A stretch of 23,937 bases of DNA from contig CALDIA010000181.1 in assembly GCA_937901455.1 (NCBI GenBank), positions 1 to 23,937 on the forward strand. The letters are read 5' to 3'. Below are positions 16,086 to 23,863 of the stretch, piece after piece. The notes below the pieces were generated by a model, which had not been told where the DNA came from, did no database searches, and saw nothing but the letters and a program-made list of their open reading frames with translations. The position numbers and the translations under genes are program-made. This DNA comes from an uncultured Bacteroidales bacterium (GTDB lineage Bacteria; Bacteroidota; Bacteroidia; Bacteroidales; WCHB1-69). The first letter of the stretch is position 1. Each line of letters opens with the position of its first letter.

Positions 16086-16715
16086 TTACTTAATCCAGTA
16101 AACCCAGTTCTCTTTACGAGGAGACGGTTCGGGATAGTCGCCATCGGTATAGCCAAGAATGCAATTGCCGATGCCCACGTAGTCGCCCTCTATACCGAGG
16201 TCGGCGAGAATTTTCTTGCCCTCTTCGGTTTCAAAGACCTCTTTGGCGCGGTGAATCCAGCAAGAGCCCAGGCCTTTGGCGTGAGCGGCATTCAGCAGAT
16301 TGCCCATCACCAGGCTACCGTCTTCCAAATAGGTATGCGCTTGCCTGTCGGCCAGCACCACTAACACAACGGGAGCACCATAGAAGGGGTCTTTGTCGCT
16401 ACCCATCACTTGAGCGTTCAGTTTACTGAGGCGGTCGCGTATCTCGCGATTCGTCACAGCTATAATGATCGGGCTCTGCTTGTTCATACCCGTAGGGGCG
16501 TAAGTGCCAGCTTTGCATATCTCTTCAATCACCTCAACGGGAGGAATCTCATCAGTGTAGGAACGCACACTGCGGCGTGTCATTAAATCTTCCATAGTAG
16601 TGTTTTTGTTATTGTCATTTTCAACAGGGGCTGCGGCCTCCTCGGTCTTTGGTTGGCACGACAAACACATCACGACGGCCAAACCTAACATTGCAAAGAA
16701 TTGTTTTTTCATCAT
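16086..16715 (-). CDS. Nitroreductase-family flavoprotein with lipoprotein signal
   Basis: A 209-residue protein of the FMN-dependent nitroreductase family. The core is typical: MTRRSVRSYTDE with the phosphate-binding Arg cluster (47-51), AGTYAPTGMNKQSP, LNAAHAKGLGSCWI and the closing GDYPEPSPRKENWVYWI. Unusually, a lipoprotein signal precedes it (MMKKQFFAMLGLAVVM, lipobox CLSC, Cys20), then an acidic, Ala/Pro/Asn-rich linker. FMN enzymes are usually cytoplasmic, so the export of cofactor is a puzzle. An internal ATG at residue 41 (MEDLMTRRSVRSY) would give a normal-looking cytoplasmic nitroreductase, and both forms are conceivable. It starts 36 bp after the GPx gene, which is also a lipoprotein, so the two form an operon. 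Confidence 0.87.
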   Translation of the reverse strand: MMKKQFFAMLGLAVVMCLSCQPKTEEAAAPVENDNNKNTTMEDLMTRRSVRSYTDEIPPVEVIEEICKAGTYAPTGMNKQSPIIIAVTNREIRDRLSKLNAQVMGSDKDPFYGAPVVLVVLADRQAHTYLEDGSLVMGNLLNAAHAKGLGSCWIHRAKEVFETEEGKKILADLGIEGDYVGIGNCILGYTDGDYPEPSPRKENWVYWIK

Positions 16716-16751
16716 TATCGTGGAAATTTAAAATGAATCGTATCCTCTACC

Positions 16752-17378
16752 CTACCGGGCAATTTCCGCCTCAATGGCTTGGCGTACAGTATTCATAGAC
16801 TGTTCGGGTTCGAAACGAGCCACCACTTCACCTTGACGGTTGATCAGAAACTTCGTAAAGTTCCATTGTATCGATCCTGGAATCTTGCTCTTCAACCATA
16901 CATACAAGGGAGAAGCATTCACTCCGTTAACTATAATCTTGGCAAACTGAGGAAATGTGATGTTATACGTGCTTGTACAATAGCCATGTATATCATCGTA
17001 ATCACCAGGAGCCTGGCTGCCAAATTGATTACAAGGGAAGTCAAGGATAACAAATCCTTGGTCCTGATAATTCTGATACCATTGTTCAAGCTGAGTATAT
17101 TGTGGTGTATAGCCGCACTGGGTAGCCGTGTTCACCACTAACAGCACCTGTCCTCTGTAAAGCCCAAGCGAAACACTGTCACCTGTTCCTGCCAGCACAT
17201 TGAATTGGTAGATATTGTCGCGCGGTTCCTCCACATTCGTCGTATCTATACCCACCTCGGTGGTGTCAGGATCTTCCACAACAGGGAGCTCTGGTTGCGG
17301 CTCAGGTTCGGGCCTATTGCACGAAAACGCCAGTGTCATGGCCAAAAACATAATTGACAATAGTCTAACCTTTTTCAT
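16752..17378 (-). CDS. Glutathione peroxidase-family lipoprotein
   Basis: A 208-residue thiol peroxidase. A lipoprotein signal (MKKVRLLSIMFLAMTLAFSC, Cys20) is followed by a Pro/Glu/Asp-rich spacer (about 22-54) and a complete GPx domain. The domain has NTATQCGYTPQY with peroxidatic Cys88, FPCNQFGSQAPG (Cys116 and Gln118) and WNFTKFLI (Trp172, Asn173). Cys134 (HGYC) sits where thioredoxin-dependent GPx enzymes carry the resolving Cys, so electrons may come from a periplasmic thioredoxin-like protein rather than glutathione. It has Cys, not selenocysteine. It probably removes peroxides at the membrane or cell surface. First gene of the two-gene unit with the nitroreductase; the promoter is at 17434. 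Confidence 0.9.
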   Translation of the reverse strand: MKKVRLLSIMFLAMTLAFSCNRPEPEPQPELPVVEDPDTTEVGIDTTNVEEPRDNIYQFNVLAGTGDSVSLGLYRGQVLLVVNTATQCGYTPQYTQLEQWYQNYQDQGFVILDFPCNQFGSQAPGDYDDIHGYCTSTYNITFPQFAKIIVNGVNASPLYVWLKSKIPGSIQWNFTKFLINRQGEVVARFEPEQSMNTVRQAIEAEIAR

Positions 17379-17433
17379 AATCCATTAATTAATAATTTAA
17401 TATGCATTTTTAACACAACTATGACATGCGTTG

Positions 17434-17441
17434 CAAAATTA
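17434..17441 (-). promoter_or_regulatory. Bacteroidota -7 element TAATTTTG for the GPx-nitroreductase unit
   Basis: On the minus strand TAATTTTG plus C, about 55 bp before ATG 17378. It is divergent from the box at 17473. Confidence 0.55.
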
Positions 17442-17472
17442 TAAAAAAAGTAAAGCGACAGAAATAAATATT

Positions 17473-17480
17473 TATTTTTG
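17473..17480 (+). promoter_or_regulatory. Bacteroidota -7 element TATTTTTG
   Basis: TAnnTTTG plus C, 45 bp before ATG 17526 of the membrane protein. Confidence 0.6.
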
Positions 17481-17525
17481 CAGATTGAACAGACAAACGG
17501 AATTATTTATTAAAAAAGCTATGCT

Positions 17526-18227
17526 ATGAAAAAAGTTGATTTTTTAGTTATTGTCATCGTCATCATCTGTTTACTTCCATTTTTCTTGATTCCGGCCGTA
17601 TATCAAGCATATTTATATGGGAATCAGCATATTCCATTGTGTATGGCATTTCTGAAATTTGGCATTTTGGCCACTTTTGGAGAAATGTTAGGATCTCGCA
17701 TCAAGAACGGCACCTATTTGCCGAAAAATTTTGGAATATTGCCTAAATTTATTGTATGGGGTCTGCTGGGTATGTGGATAGGCTTGGCCATGAATGTCTT
17801 TAGTAACGGCATTCCCAGATTTTTGTCGCGTTATGGCATCTTCTCCTCAATGCCGGAAGCCATGGCAGGAAGTTTTACGGGCATGAAACTCATAGGTGCT
17901 TTCTGTATCAGCTTGATGATGAACACCTCTTTTGCTCCTGTATTCATGACATTGCATAAAGTGAGCGACATGCACATTGCTGCCTACAAAGGTAGTGTGT
18001 GCAGCCTTTTCAAAGTGATGCCCATGCGACAATACCTTTCACAAATCGATTGGAACGTGCAGTGGGGCTTTGTATTCAAGAAGACCATTCCTTTATTCTG
18101 GATTCCGGCACACACACTCACCTTCTGTCTGCCCAAAGACTTCCAAGTGCTCTTCGCGGCATTCTGCAGTATCATCTTGGGGTTGTTCCTCTCCATAGCG
18201 GCTATGAAGAAAAGCAATGCGGCATGA
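17526..18227 (+). CDS. Integral membrane protein, possibly Mpv17/PMP22-like
   Basis: A 233-residue protein with several hydrophobic segments: about 7-28, 36-52, 75-93, 120-140 and 190-228. The C-terminal part (FWIPAHTLTFCLPKDFQVLFAAFCSIILGLFLSIA) resembles the end of the Mpv17/PMP22 family, where a W-P-x-x-Q-x-x-N-F helix is followed by a P-x-x-x-R-V-x-F strand and a W-x-x-Y-L-S helix, though several signature residues differ. The fit is by eye, so the name is tentative. Similar proteins occur in gut Bacteroidota with no known role. It has no cleavable signal beyond the first helix. It is monocistronic, with its own promoter, and converges on the beta-mannosidase gene, with only 3 bp between stops. 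Confidence 0.7.
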   Translation: MKKVDFLVIVIVIICLLPFFLIPAVYQAYLYGNQHIPLCMAFLKFGILATFGEMLGSRIKNGTYLPKNFGILPKFIVWGLLGMWIGLAMNVFSNGIPRFLSRYGIFSSMPEAMAGSFTGMKLIGAFCISLMMNTSFAPVFMTLHKVSDMHIAAYKGSVCSLFKVMPMRQYLSQIDWNVQWGFVFKKTIPLFWIPAHTLTFCLPKDFQVLFAAFCSIILGLFLSIAAMKKSNAA

Positions 18228-18230
18228 TTC

Positions 18231-20855
18231 CTATCTGCCAAAACATTTGACGGAAAAGTTGGGGACTTCGGTCCCCATTTTTTCTGGCTCATACAGGGCG
18301 TACACTGTCTTTGGCTGATTGGGTAGCAGGATGAAATAGTTATCGGAATAGGAGACATCGGGGTTGTCAGAGGAGATAAAGACGCCATATTGAAGGGTTT
18401 TGGATGTGAGGGTGATCTCTGAGAAGTCGCCATGATGTTTCACCGACTGGTTGATATTCCCATGCAACAGCCTAAGATTGCCCACATTAGTAAAGAATAT
18501 CACCCTTTCGGCCATCACCCTGTTATCAACCAGCAATTGTAGTATGGCGTAATCAACTTGTTTGGCTTCAGGAATTTGTGGGAGATCGTCAACCGACAGG
18601 GAAAGTACTTTGGTGGAGCTGAAGGCGGGGAGGGTCACTGTTTTCGTTTTGGGTTGTGGCAACAGGTCCAGGCCATCCATGCTCTTCAGTTGCCAGCGGA
18701 TTTGAGCCTTCACTTCCTTCAAGCTGTCGTTCACGGCATAGATGTCATTTTTCAGATAGTGGTCTTGCGGATCCACGCAGAGGGTCACATTCTGGAAGGC
18801 CTCTTTGAACTGATAGTGAAGAGCTTTCCATTTGCCAGTGTAATCGATGCTGCTCCAGGAGGCGACTGGCCAGCAGTCGTTAACCTGCCAGGTGAGCGTA
18901 CCGCTACAGCGGTCGTGTTGGATGCGGTGGGCATCGATGGCGCGTCGGATGCCGATGGCCTGTACCAGCTGGCTTTGGTAAGTGAAGTCGGCAAGATTAT
19001 GGGCCGGTGCGTTGCCCAGTTCTTCTTGCATCGCCTTACTGATAATTTCGATGCCGCGGCCGTGTTTCTGATGATTGCGCAAGATGGGAGATGTGAGTTG
19101 CCATTGTTCTTCAGGGGCAAAGGTGGCAATAGTTGCCATCTCGGGATAGGCTTGGAAGCCGTATTCAGACATAAAACGCCCAGTTTTTTCTTTCCAGACA
19201 TCGAAGGGTTGTTCGCCCCACCACACGCCCCAATAATGAGAGCATCCGTGCGTACAGCACTCGGGATGCCCCCAACCATACACCGGCGACGAGTGCACGT
19301 AAGGCGTGCCCGGCATGAACTCTTGCACTTCCTTGGGCAATAATTCCTCAAACAAGGCCGTATAATCAGCATGCAACTTGGCATTGATTGCATCGTCATA
19401 GTGCAGCGACTCCTGCCAACCCCAGTCTTCCAATCCGTTGTGTACCTCATTATTGCCACACAAGACTGCAATGCACGAATAGTTGCGCAGGCGTCTCAAC
19501 TGATGGTCGGCTTCAAGCTTTACATTTTGCAGAAAAGCCTTGTTGGCAGGGTAGAGGTTGCAGGCAAACATAAAGTCCTGCCATACCAATAGTCCTAACT
19601 GATCGCAATAGTGATAGAAGGCATCCGACTCGTAGATTCCCCCACCCCACACGCGAAGCATGTTCATGTTCACTTTGGCACAATCATTCAGCCGCTCGAA
19701 ATAGATGTCATCGCCAGGGGATGTGCTGATGGTGCCCACAAAGGAGGAGGCCGGAATCCAATCGGCCCCACGCGCATAGAAAGGCTTACCATTGACCTTG
19801 AAAGCAAACGACTCTCCAATGCTGTCAGGCTCCCTTACTAAATCAATGGTGCGGAGACCATGCTGAACAGTTGCCTCCGTTTCCTTGTTGTTGTCCATAA
19901 CTTTCACCACATAAGTGTACAGATGCTGTTTTCCCATGCCATTTGGCCACCACAAGCGTGGGTGTTGAATCGTGACAGGAATCTTGACTGTGTTATCGTC
20001 AAATTCCAAGCGAACATTATCCTCCACCTTTGTACACAATCCATTTTCATCATATACCTTAACCTTTACTGTACATTTCCTTTTGGTCGGCACCAAAGAC
20101 TTGACCGTTAACTGGACCATCGTTTTCCAGGAACCATTGGAATCCAACGTAGGCTCAACATCATAGATATAGGTGTCTTCCAATTTCAAATCGCTAAAGT
20201 GTTCGATGCGGACACTTTTCCAGATGCCGCAAGTAATCAGTTTGGGGCCCCAGTCCCACCCCGACTCATACTGTGCCTTACGGGTGAAAACCCGATTGTC
20301 GGGCAGCTGACAAGGCAACTGGGCAGCAGTTGACTGTTCAAAAGGCACTGAAGGAAAGAATTTCACGACAAGTTCGTTGTCTTTTTCTTTCAGCAAGTCG
20401 CTAATTGCAAAACGCCATTCGCGAAACATGTTGTTCAGCTTGTATTCCGTATAATCCTGGTCAAAAGAATGCAGTATCGAGCCATTGAGCCACACTTCAG
20501 CGTAGGTGTCCAAGCCTTCAAACACCAGCCAGTGATTCTCATAAATATGCTTTTCTTCCCCGCAATTGGCATCAAAGAGCAGTCGGTAAGTCCATACGCT
20601 ATCAGCCACCCACTGCACAGAATCTTCATTTGTACCGTAATAGGGGTCAGGAATAAGCCCATTGGCCAGGAGGTCGGTATGTATATTACCAGGCACTGTA
20701 GCAGGATACCATTCTCCTTGATACTGGAACTGCCAGTCGTTGGATATGCATCCTGCACGGCTGTTGAGCCATTGAAAGTGAGTGGCAGGGTGCTTTTCCG
20801 TCTTGCAGGCACAAAGCATGCAGATGACGGCCAGCGTTAGAAGGATCTTTTTCAT
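18231..20855 (-). CDS. Beta-mannosidase lipoprotein, glycoside hydrolase family 2
   Basis: An exo-beta-mannosidase of GH2 removing terminal beta-1,4-mannose from mannans or N-glycan cores. The 874 residues begin with a lipoprotein signal (lipobox LCAC, Cys17). A jelly-roll sugar-binding domain follows (WQFQYQGEWYPATVPGNIHTDLLANGLIPDPYYG and WVADSVWTYRLLFD), then an Ig-like domain, then the TIM barrel. In the barrel NMLRVWGGGIYE, acid/base Glu470 in CGNNEVHNG and nucleophile Glu564 in MSEYGFQ are intact. GTLTWQVNDCWPVASWSSIDY and the C-terminal Ig-like domains complete the family length. It is probably periplasmic or surface-exposed. No SusC/SusD pair is nearby, so it is not in a classical polysaccharide utilisation locus here. 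It follows the cytoplasmic nitroreductase by 16 bp. Confidence 0.95.
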   Translation of the reverse strand: MKKILLTLAVICMLCACKTEKHPATHFQWLNSRAGCISNDWQFQYQGEWYPATVPGNIHTDLLANGLIPDPYYGTNEDSVQWVADSVWTYRLLFDANCGEEKHIYENHWLVFEGLDTYAEVWLNGSILHSFDQDYTEYKLNNMFREWRFAISDLLKEKDNELVVKFFPSVPFEQSTAAQLPCQLPDNRVFTRKAQYESGWDWGPKLITCGIWKSVRIEHFSDLKLEDTYIYDVEPTLDSNGSWKTMVQLTVKSLVPTKRKCTVKVKVYDENGLCTKVEDNVRLEFDDNTVKIPVTIQHPRLWWPNGMGKQHLYTYVVKVMDNNKETEATVQHGLRTIDLVREPDSIGESFAFKVNGKPFYARGADWIPASSFVGTISTSPGDDIYFERLNDCAKVNMNMLRVWGGGIYESDAFYHYCDQLGLLVWQDFMFACNLYPANKAFLQNVKLEADHQLRRLRNYSCIAVLCGNNEVHNGLEDWGWQESLHYDDAINAKLHADYTALFEELLPKEVQEFMPGTPYVHSSPVYGWGHPECCTHGCSHYWGVWWGEQPFDVWKEKTGRFMSEYGFQAYPEMATIATFAPEEQWQLTSPILRNHQKHGRGIEIISKAMQEELGNAPAHNLADFTYQSQLVQAIGIRRAIDAHRIQHDRCSGTLTWQVNDCWPVASWSSIDYTGKWKALHYQFKEAFQNVTLCVDPQDHYLKNDIYAVNDSLKEVKAQIRWQLKSMDGLDLLPQPKTKTVTLPAFSSTKVLSLSVDDLPQIPEAKQVDYAILQLLVDNRVMAERVIFFTNVGNLRLLHGNINQSVKHHGDFSEITLTSKTLQYGVFISSDNPDVSYSDNYFILLPNQPKTVYALYEPEKMGTEVPNFSVKCFGR
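18261..18283 (+). terminator. Terminator of the membrane protein gene, nested in the mannosidase coding end
   Basis: GGGGAC-TTCG-GTCCCC (18261-18276), a 6-bp GC-rich stem with the very stable UUCG tetraloop, is followed by ATTTTTT on the plus strand. It lies 33 bp after the stop of the membrane protein gene. On the minus strand the same bases encode Gly-Thr-Glu-Val-Pro of the mannosidase C-terminus and lack a proper T-run. Confidence 0.8.
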
Positions 20856-20871
20856 ACTATGATTTGTCGAT

Positions 20872-21633
20872 TTATAAATCCGAAAGAAAACCTTGTCGTC
20901 TCAGGGCATCCGTGAGCACTTTGGCAAAAGTTTCATTGTCTTTTTTCGTATAGCGTCGTTGTGTAAATACCTGTGCAAGGTTATCGAGTTGATTTTCGGC
21001 CAGAATCTGGCGAGTCTCCTCCGAGGTTTCCTTTTCGGCATACAGCCTATTGATATCCACTGGAGAATAGTCGTGATAGGTTTCGCGGTGCACCATAGCT
21101 TCCAATGGCAGTTTGAGCGTTTTCTCGGGTTGGCAAGCTGGGTAGCCCATCGTGATGCAGGCCACGGGGATGACGTGTTTGGGCAGCCGGAGGGTTTCTA
21201 TAAACTTGTCCACATTATAGGTGATGGTGCCGAGCCAGCAGAGTCCAAGTCCGAGCGATTCAGCAGCTACACAGGCATTCTGAGCGGCAATCAGCGCATC
21301 AATGACCGCCCAATGATAGCTTTGCATATTGCTATAGGCCTCTGTGTCAGCCTGGCGACACGCACAATAGCGGTTGAATCGGTTGAAGTCGGCACAGAAA
21401 GTCAAAATCAGCGGTGCCTTCGTAGCCATAGGCTGGTTGAAATGAAAGGGGGCCAACTTCTGCTTCATGGCCTCGTCTTCGGTCACAACAATACTGAAGA
21501 GTTGCATGTTGCCCATGGTTGACCCGTTGCAAGCCGCCTCCAAAATCTGTTGCAAGACCTCTTCGCTAATCTTTTGGTCGGTAAATTGACGTATGCTCAC
21601 ATGGTTGTGGATGGTTTTTAATGTGTCGTTCAT
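20872..21633 (-). CDS. NfsA-like NAD(P)H-dependent FMN nitroreductase
   Basis: A 253-residue cytoplasmic flavoenzyme of the NfsA/FRP group (oxygen-insensitive nitroreductase or flavin reductase). Visible features are the N-terminal NHVSIRQFTDQKIS with the FMN-phosphate-binding Arg, and AACNGSTMGNMQLFSIVV. Further on come NACVAAESLGLGLCWLGTI (the helix and strand over the flavin), VIPVACITMGYPA and a long charged C-terminal extension typical of NfsA-like enzymes. I chose ATG 21633 (MNDTLKTIHNHVS); the longer reading from 21687 adds 18 residues without family match. It has no signal peptide, unlike the nitroreductase at 16086. It is first in a probable two-gene unit with the beta-mannosidase, an odd pairing with no evident metabolic link. 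Confidence 0.9.
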   Translation of the reverse strand: MNDTLKTIHNHVSIRQFTDQKISEEVLQQILEAACNGSTMGNMQLFSIVVTEDEAMKQKLAPFHFNQPMATKAPLILTFCADFNRFNRYCACRQADTEAYSNMQSYHWAVIDALIAAQNACVAAESLGLGLCWLGTITYNVDKFIETLRLPKHVIPVACITMGYPACQPEKTLKLPLEAMVHRETYHDYSPVDINRLYAEKETSEETRQILAENQLDNLAQVFTQRRYTKKDNETFAKVLTDALRRQGFLSDL

Positions 21634-21679
21634 CTGTTTATAATGTTTAAAAGAATTGAGAATCATATTAGAAGACGAC

Positions 21680-21707
21680 CTTTCCACGAGTGAAACACGA
21701 TGGAAAG
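21680..21707 (-). promoter_or_regulatory. Leader hairpin in the nitroreductase 5' UTR
   Basis: CTTTCCA and TGGAAAG form a perfect 7-bp stem around a 14-nt interior that itself contains GTG-TTT-CAC. It lies just after the predicted transcription start (about 21712) and about 47 nt before ATG 21633. Role unknown: mRNA stabiliser or operator. Confidence 0.35.
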
Positions 21708-21718
21708 AATCAAGGCTG

Positions 21719-21726
21719 CAAATATA
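21719..21726 (-). promoter_or_regulatory. Bacteroidota -7 element TATATTTG
   Basis: On the minus strand TATATTTG plus C, about 85 bp before ATG 21633 of the NfsA-like gene. Confidence 0.6.
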
Positions 21727-21821
21727 GGAATATTATGCTTGCACAAACGGGAGAAAATCATTCCTCAATCCTTTGTTAATAAAATAATCATGGATGTTGA
21801 ATTTCAGGTAAGTAAACGCTG

Positions 21822-21829
21822 TACTTTTG
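21822..21829 (+). promoter_or_regulatory. Bacteroidota -7 element TACTTTTG
   Basis: TAnnTTTG plus C, 45 bp before ATG 21875. A TTG at 21797-21799 could be the -33 element, with a slightly long spacer. Confidence 0.6.
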
Positions 21830-21874
21830 CCGCTATGAAAAAACGAATAATTTTTATTCAAAAATCTCACTAAT

Positions 21875-22705
21875 ATGAAACAGAAACATCTACTAAAGAG
21901 CGTATTACTACTTGTATTGGTGGCGTTGCTTTGGAGTGGTGGCACGCTCATGGCGCAGCGGCCCAGCAGCGAAAAACGCAATGCCTTTTGGTTAGACTTC
22001 GGGGCCGGCCTTGGCATTACCAACCTGTACGACAACGGTACCATTCCCTTCACCTATAATGGTATCAACAATGATCTCCGATTCGGATTCACGGACGAAT
22101 GGAAGCGTTGCCACATTCATTTTGATGCTGGCAGGGCCAAGACAAACCTTTCGGACCTGGACGGTGTCGTCTATGGCATTGGCATCAACTTGGACTTCCT
22201 TTACAGTTGTCTCAAACCCTCCGACAGTCGTTGGAACTTTTGGAGTGGTGCGGCCTTTGAAACATTTATTGACCTTAAGGCTATTTCCGACTTGGGGAAT
22301 GCGGCGGCGGCAATGTCCACCTTCGGCAATCTCTCGGCAGTGGAGCTGCTGCAATGTAACATGGCCTACAGCAAAGACAAGAGTCATCCGTGGCTTACCG
22401 CTTTCTTCCGTTTGTCGCTCCCGATTCTCGGTTTGGGTTCTCGTCCCGACTTCATGTACGTGCACGACCCACTTGGAGAAGAGAATCCTATCCAACTGCT
22501 GACAAAGCACAACGAGTCTTACTTCAAGATGTTCCCAGGCTGTACCACCGACTTAGGTTTCTATCTGAACTTGCGCAATGGAAACAAGATAGGTCTCTAT
22601 TATCATTGGAACTACATCTCGTCCGGCAAGAAAGGTGCCTATCGCTACGACAATGCCTTCCACAATGTCAACGTATCATTCATGTTCAAACTTAATAATA
22701 AATAA
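21875..22705 (+). CDS. Predicted outer-membrane beta-barrel protein, unknown function
   Basis: A 276-residue exported protein. A long signal peptide (residues 1-28, ending in TLMAQ) is followed by alternating hydrophobic/polar strands with aromatic ends: FWLDFGAGLGITNLY, HIHFDAGRAKTNL, VVYGIGINLDFLYSC, NFWSGAAFETFIDL, LTAFFRLSLPILGLG, TDLGFYLNLRNGNKIGLYYHWNYIS and NVNVSFMFKLNN at the C-terminus. This pattern and the aromatic penultimate strand suggest an 8- to 12-strand barrel. I do not recognise the family. The S41 protease starts 5 bp after its stop, so the two are translated from one message and may work together at the outer membrane. Confidence 0.75.
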   Translation: MKQKHLLKSVLLLVLVALLWSGGTLMAQRPSSEKRNAFWLDFGAGLGITNLYDNGTIPFTYNGINNDLRFGFTDEWKRCHIHFDAGRAKTNLSDLDGVVYGIGINLDFLYSCLKPSDSRWNFWSGAAFETFIDLKAISDLGNAAAAMSTFGNLSAVELLQCNMAYSKDKSHPWLTAFFRLSLPILGLGSRPDFMYVHDPLGEENPIQLLTKHNESYFKMFPGCTTDLGFYLNLRNGNKIGLYYHWNYISSGKKGAYRYDNAFHNVNVSFMFKLNNK

Positions 22706-22710
22706 CGGCT

Positions 22711-23763
22711 ATGAAAAGATTAAACCATATCATATTATGCTGTTTTGTGGCTCTTTCTCTAACCTCTTGTGAAGCAATCTTCATGAACGATGATGAGCCT
22801 AAAAATCCTGTCAATGTATTTGAATACCTCTGGAACCGTGTTGACCAGCAATACACCTTCTTTGACCTGAAGGGCATTGACTGGGACTCTGTGCACACAG
22901 TATATCGTACCCAAGTGTATGATGAGATGAGCGACGACAGTCTGTTCCGGGTATGCGCTGCCATGCTGAACACCCTGCGCGATGGCCACACCAACCTGAT
23001 GAGCGACTTTGACATTTCGAGGAGCGACTCCATCTATTTCAACATGATTGGCCATTCAAACTTCAACAGCAGTGTGGTGCAACTCTACTATCTCACGCTC
23101 AATGGGCATACTACTGGCAGTTTCAGTCACAACAGCATCCGCGACGGCAAGGTGGCCTATGTGCGCTATTCCTCCTTCTCCAGTGAGATTAAAGATGAAG
23201 ACCTGAAGTACCTCATGAAACGCTATGAAGACTGTGACGGCCTGATTCTGGACCTTCGTCAGAATGGCGGAGGCAGTGAGGCCAACATCGGCAAACTGAT
23301 GAGCATTTTCAACTGCCACCATCAACCTATCTACTCTTCTGTAACCAAAGCTGGACCTGAGCATGGGAACTTCACCACTCCGAACGTGGCCTACGCCCCC
23401 GACAAGAGCCTTTTAGACACTCCTTACGCCAAGCCCGTGGCTGTGCTTATTGACCGTGGATCATACAGCGCCACCTCCTTCTTTGCTATCAGCACGCAAG
23501 CTTTTGACAACATCACGCTCTTTGGCGATTACAGTGGCGGTGGACTTGGCTTGCCCAATGGCGGTGCTTTGCCTAATGGCTGGACCTATCGTTTCAGCTG
23601 CACCCGTACCATTGCGCTGGACGGCAATGTCTATGAAAATGGCGTGCCCCCTACCGTACGTGTACTGCTTGACCCCGCATCTGTGGCTCAAGGTAAAGAC
23701 AACATTATTGAAGCAGCTGCCGACTGGATTCAGCAAGGAGGCGGCTTGATAACCATGCGATAA
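22711..23763 (+). CDS. S41 family protease lipoprotein without PDZ domain
   Basis: A 350-residue predicted serine protease of the tail-specific protease/CPBP group. A lipoprotein signal (lipobox LTSC, Cys20) leads into a helical cap (VFEYLWNRVDQQYTFFDLKGIDWDSV, LNTLRDGHTNL). The catalytic core follows: KVAYVRYSSFSS, GLILDLRQNGGGSEANIGKL, AVLIDRGSYSATSFFAI with likely nucleophile Ser253, then GDYSGGGLGLPNG and ENGVPPTVRVLLD. The PDZ domain found in CtpA/Prc enzymes is absent, and the cap runs nearly straight into the core. This short form is common among Bacteroidota lipoproteins. It is coupled to the beta-barrel gene (5-bp gap) and ends at a bidirectional terminator. The substrate is unknown. 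Confidence 0.9.
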   Translation: MKRLNHIILCCFVALSLTSCEAIFMNDDEPKNPVNVFEYLWNRVDQQYTFFDLKGIDWDSVHTVYRTQVYDEMSDDSLFRVCAAMLNTLRDGHTNLMSDFDISRSDSIYFNMIGHSNFNSSVVQLYYLTLNGHTTGSFSHNSIRDGKVAYVRYSSFSSEIKDEDLKYLMKRYEDCDGLILDLRQNGGGSEANIGKLMSIFNCHHQPIYSSVTKAGPEHGNFTTPNVAYAPDKSLLDTPYAKPVAVLIDRGSYSATSFFAISTQAFDNITLFGDYSGGGLGLPNGGALPNGWTYRFSCTRTIALDGNVYENGVPPTVRVLLDPASVAQGKDNIIEAAADWIQQGGGLITMR

Positions 23764-23779
23764 CGCATCCAACAACTAC

Positions 23780-23820
23780 AAAAAACACCCGCGAGTATGT
23801 CAACTTGCGGGTGTTTTTTT
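23780..23820. terminator. Bidirectional terminator
   Basis: A-tract plus ACACCCGC (to 23792) pairs perfectly with GCGGGTGT plus T-tract (23807-23820) around a 14-nt loop. T-runs follow the stem on both strands, which suits two convergent genes. Confidence 0.9.
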
Positions 23821-23863
23821 GTAAGAACGAATCAAACCGATTCTCCAACTTTATATATAGTTA

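Noticed and set aside
18558..19343. 261-codon plus-strand frame within beta-mannosidase
   Set aside because: It is a shadow of the GH2 catalytic region, with no family features or promoter.
20893..21522. 209-codon plus-strand frame within the NfsA-like gene
   Set aside because: It is antisense to a conserved flavoenzyme and has no recognisable motif.
21835..21873. 12-codon leader peptide just before the beta-barrel gene
   Set aside because: The predicted transcription start (about 21836) lies at or after its ATG, so it is probably not translated.
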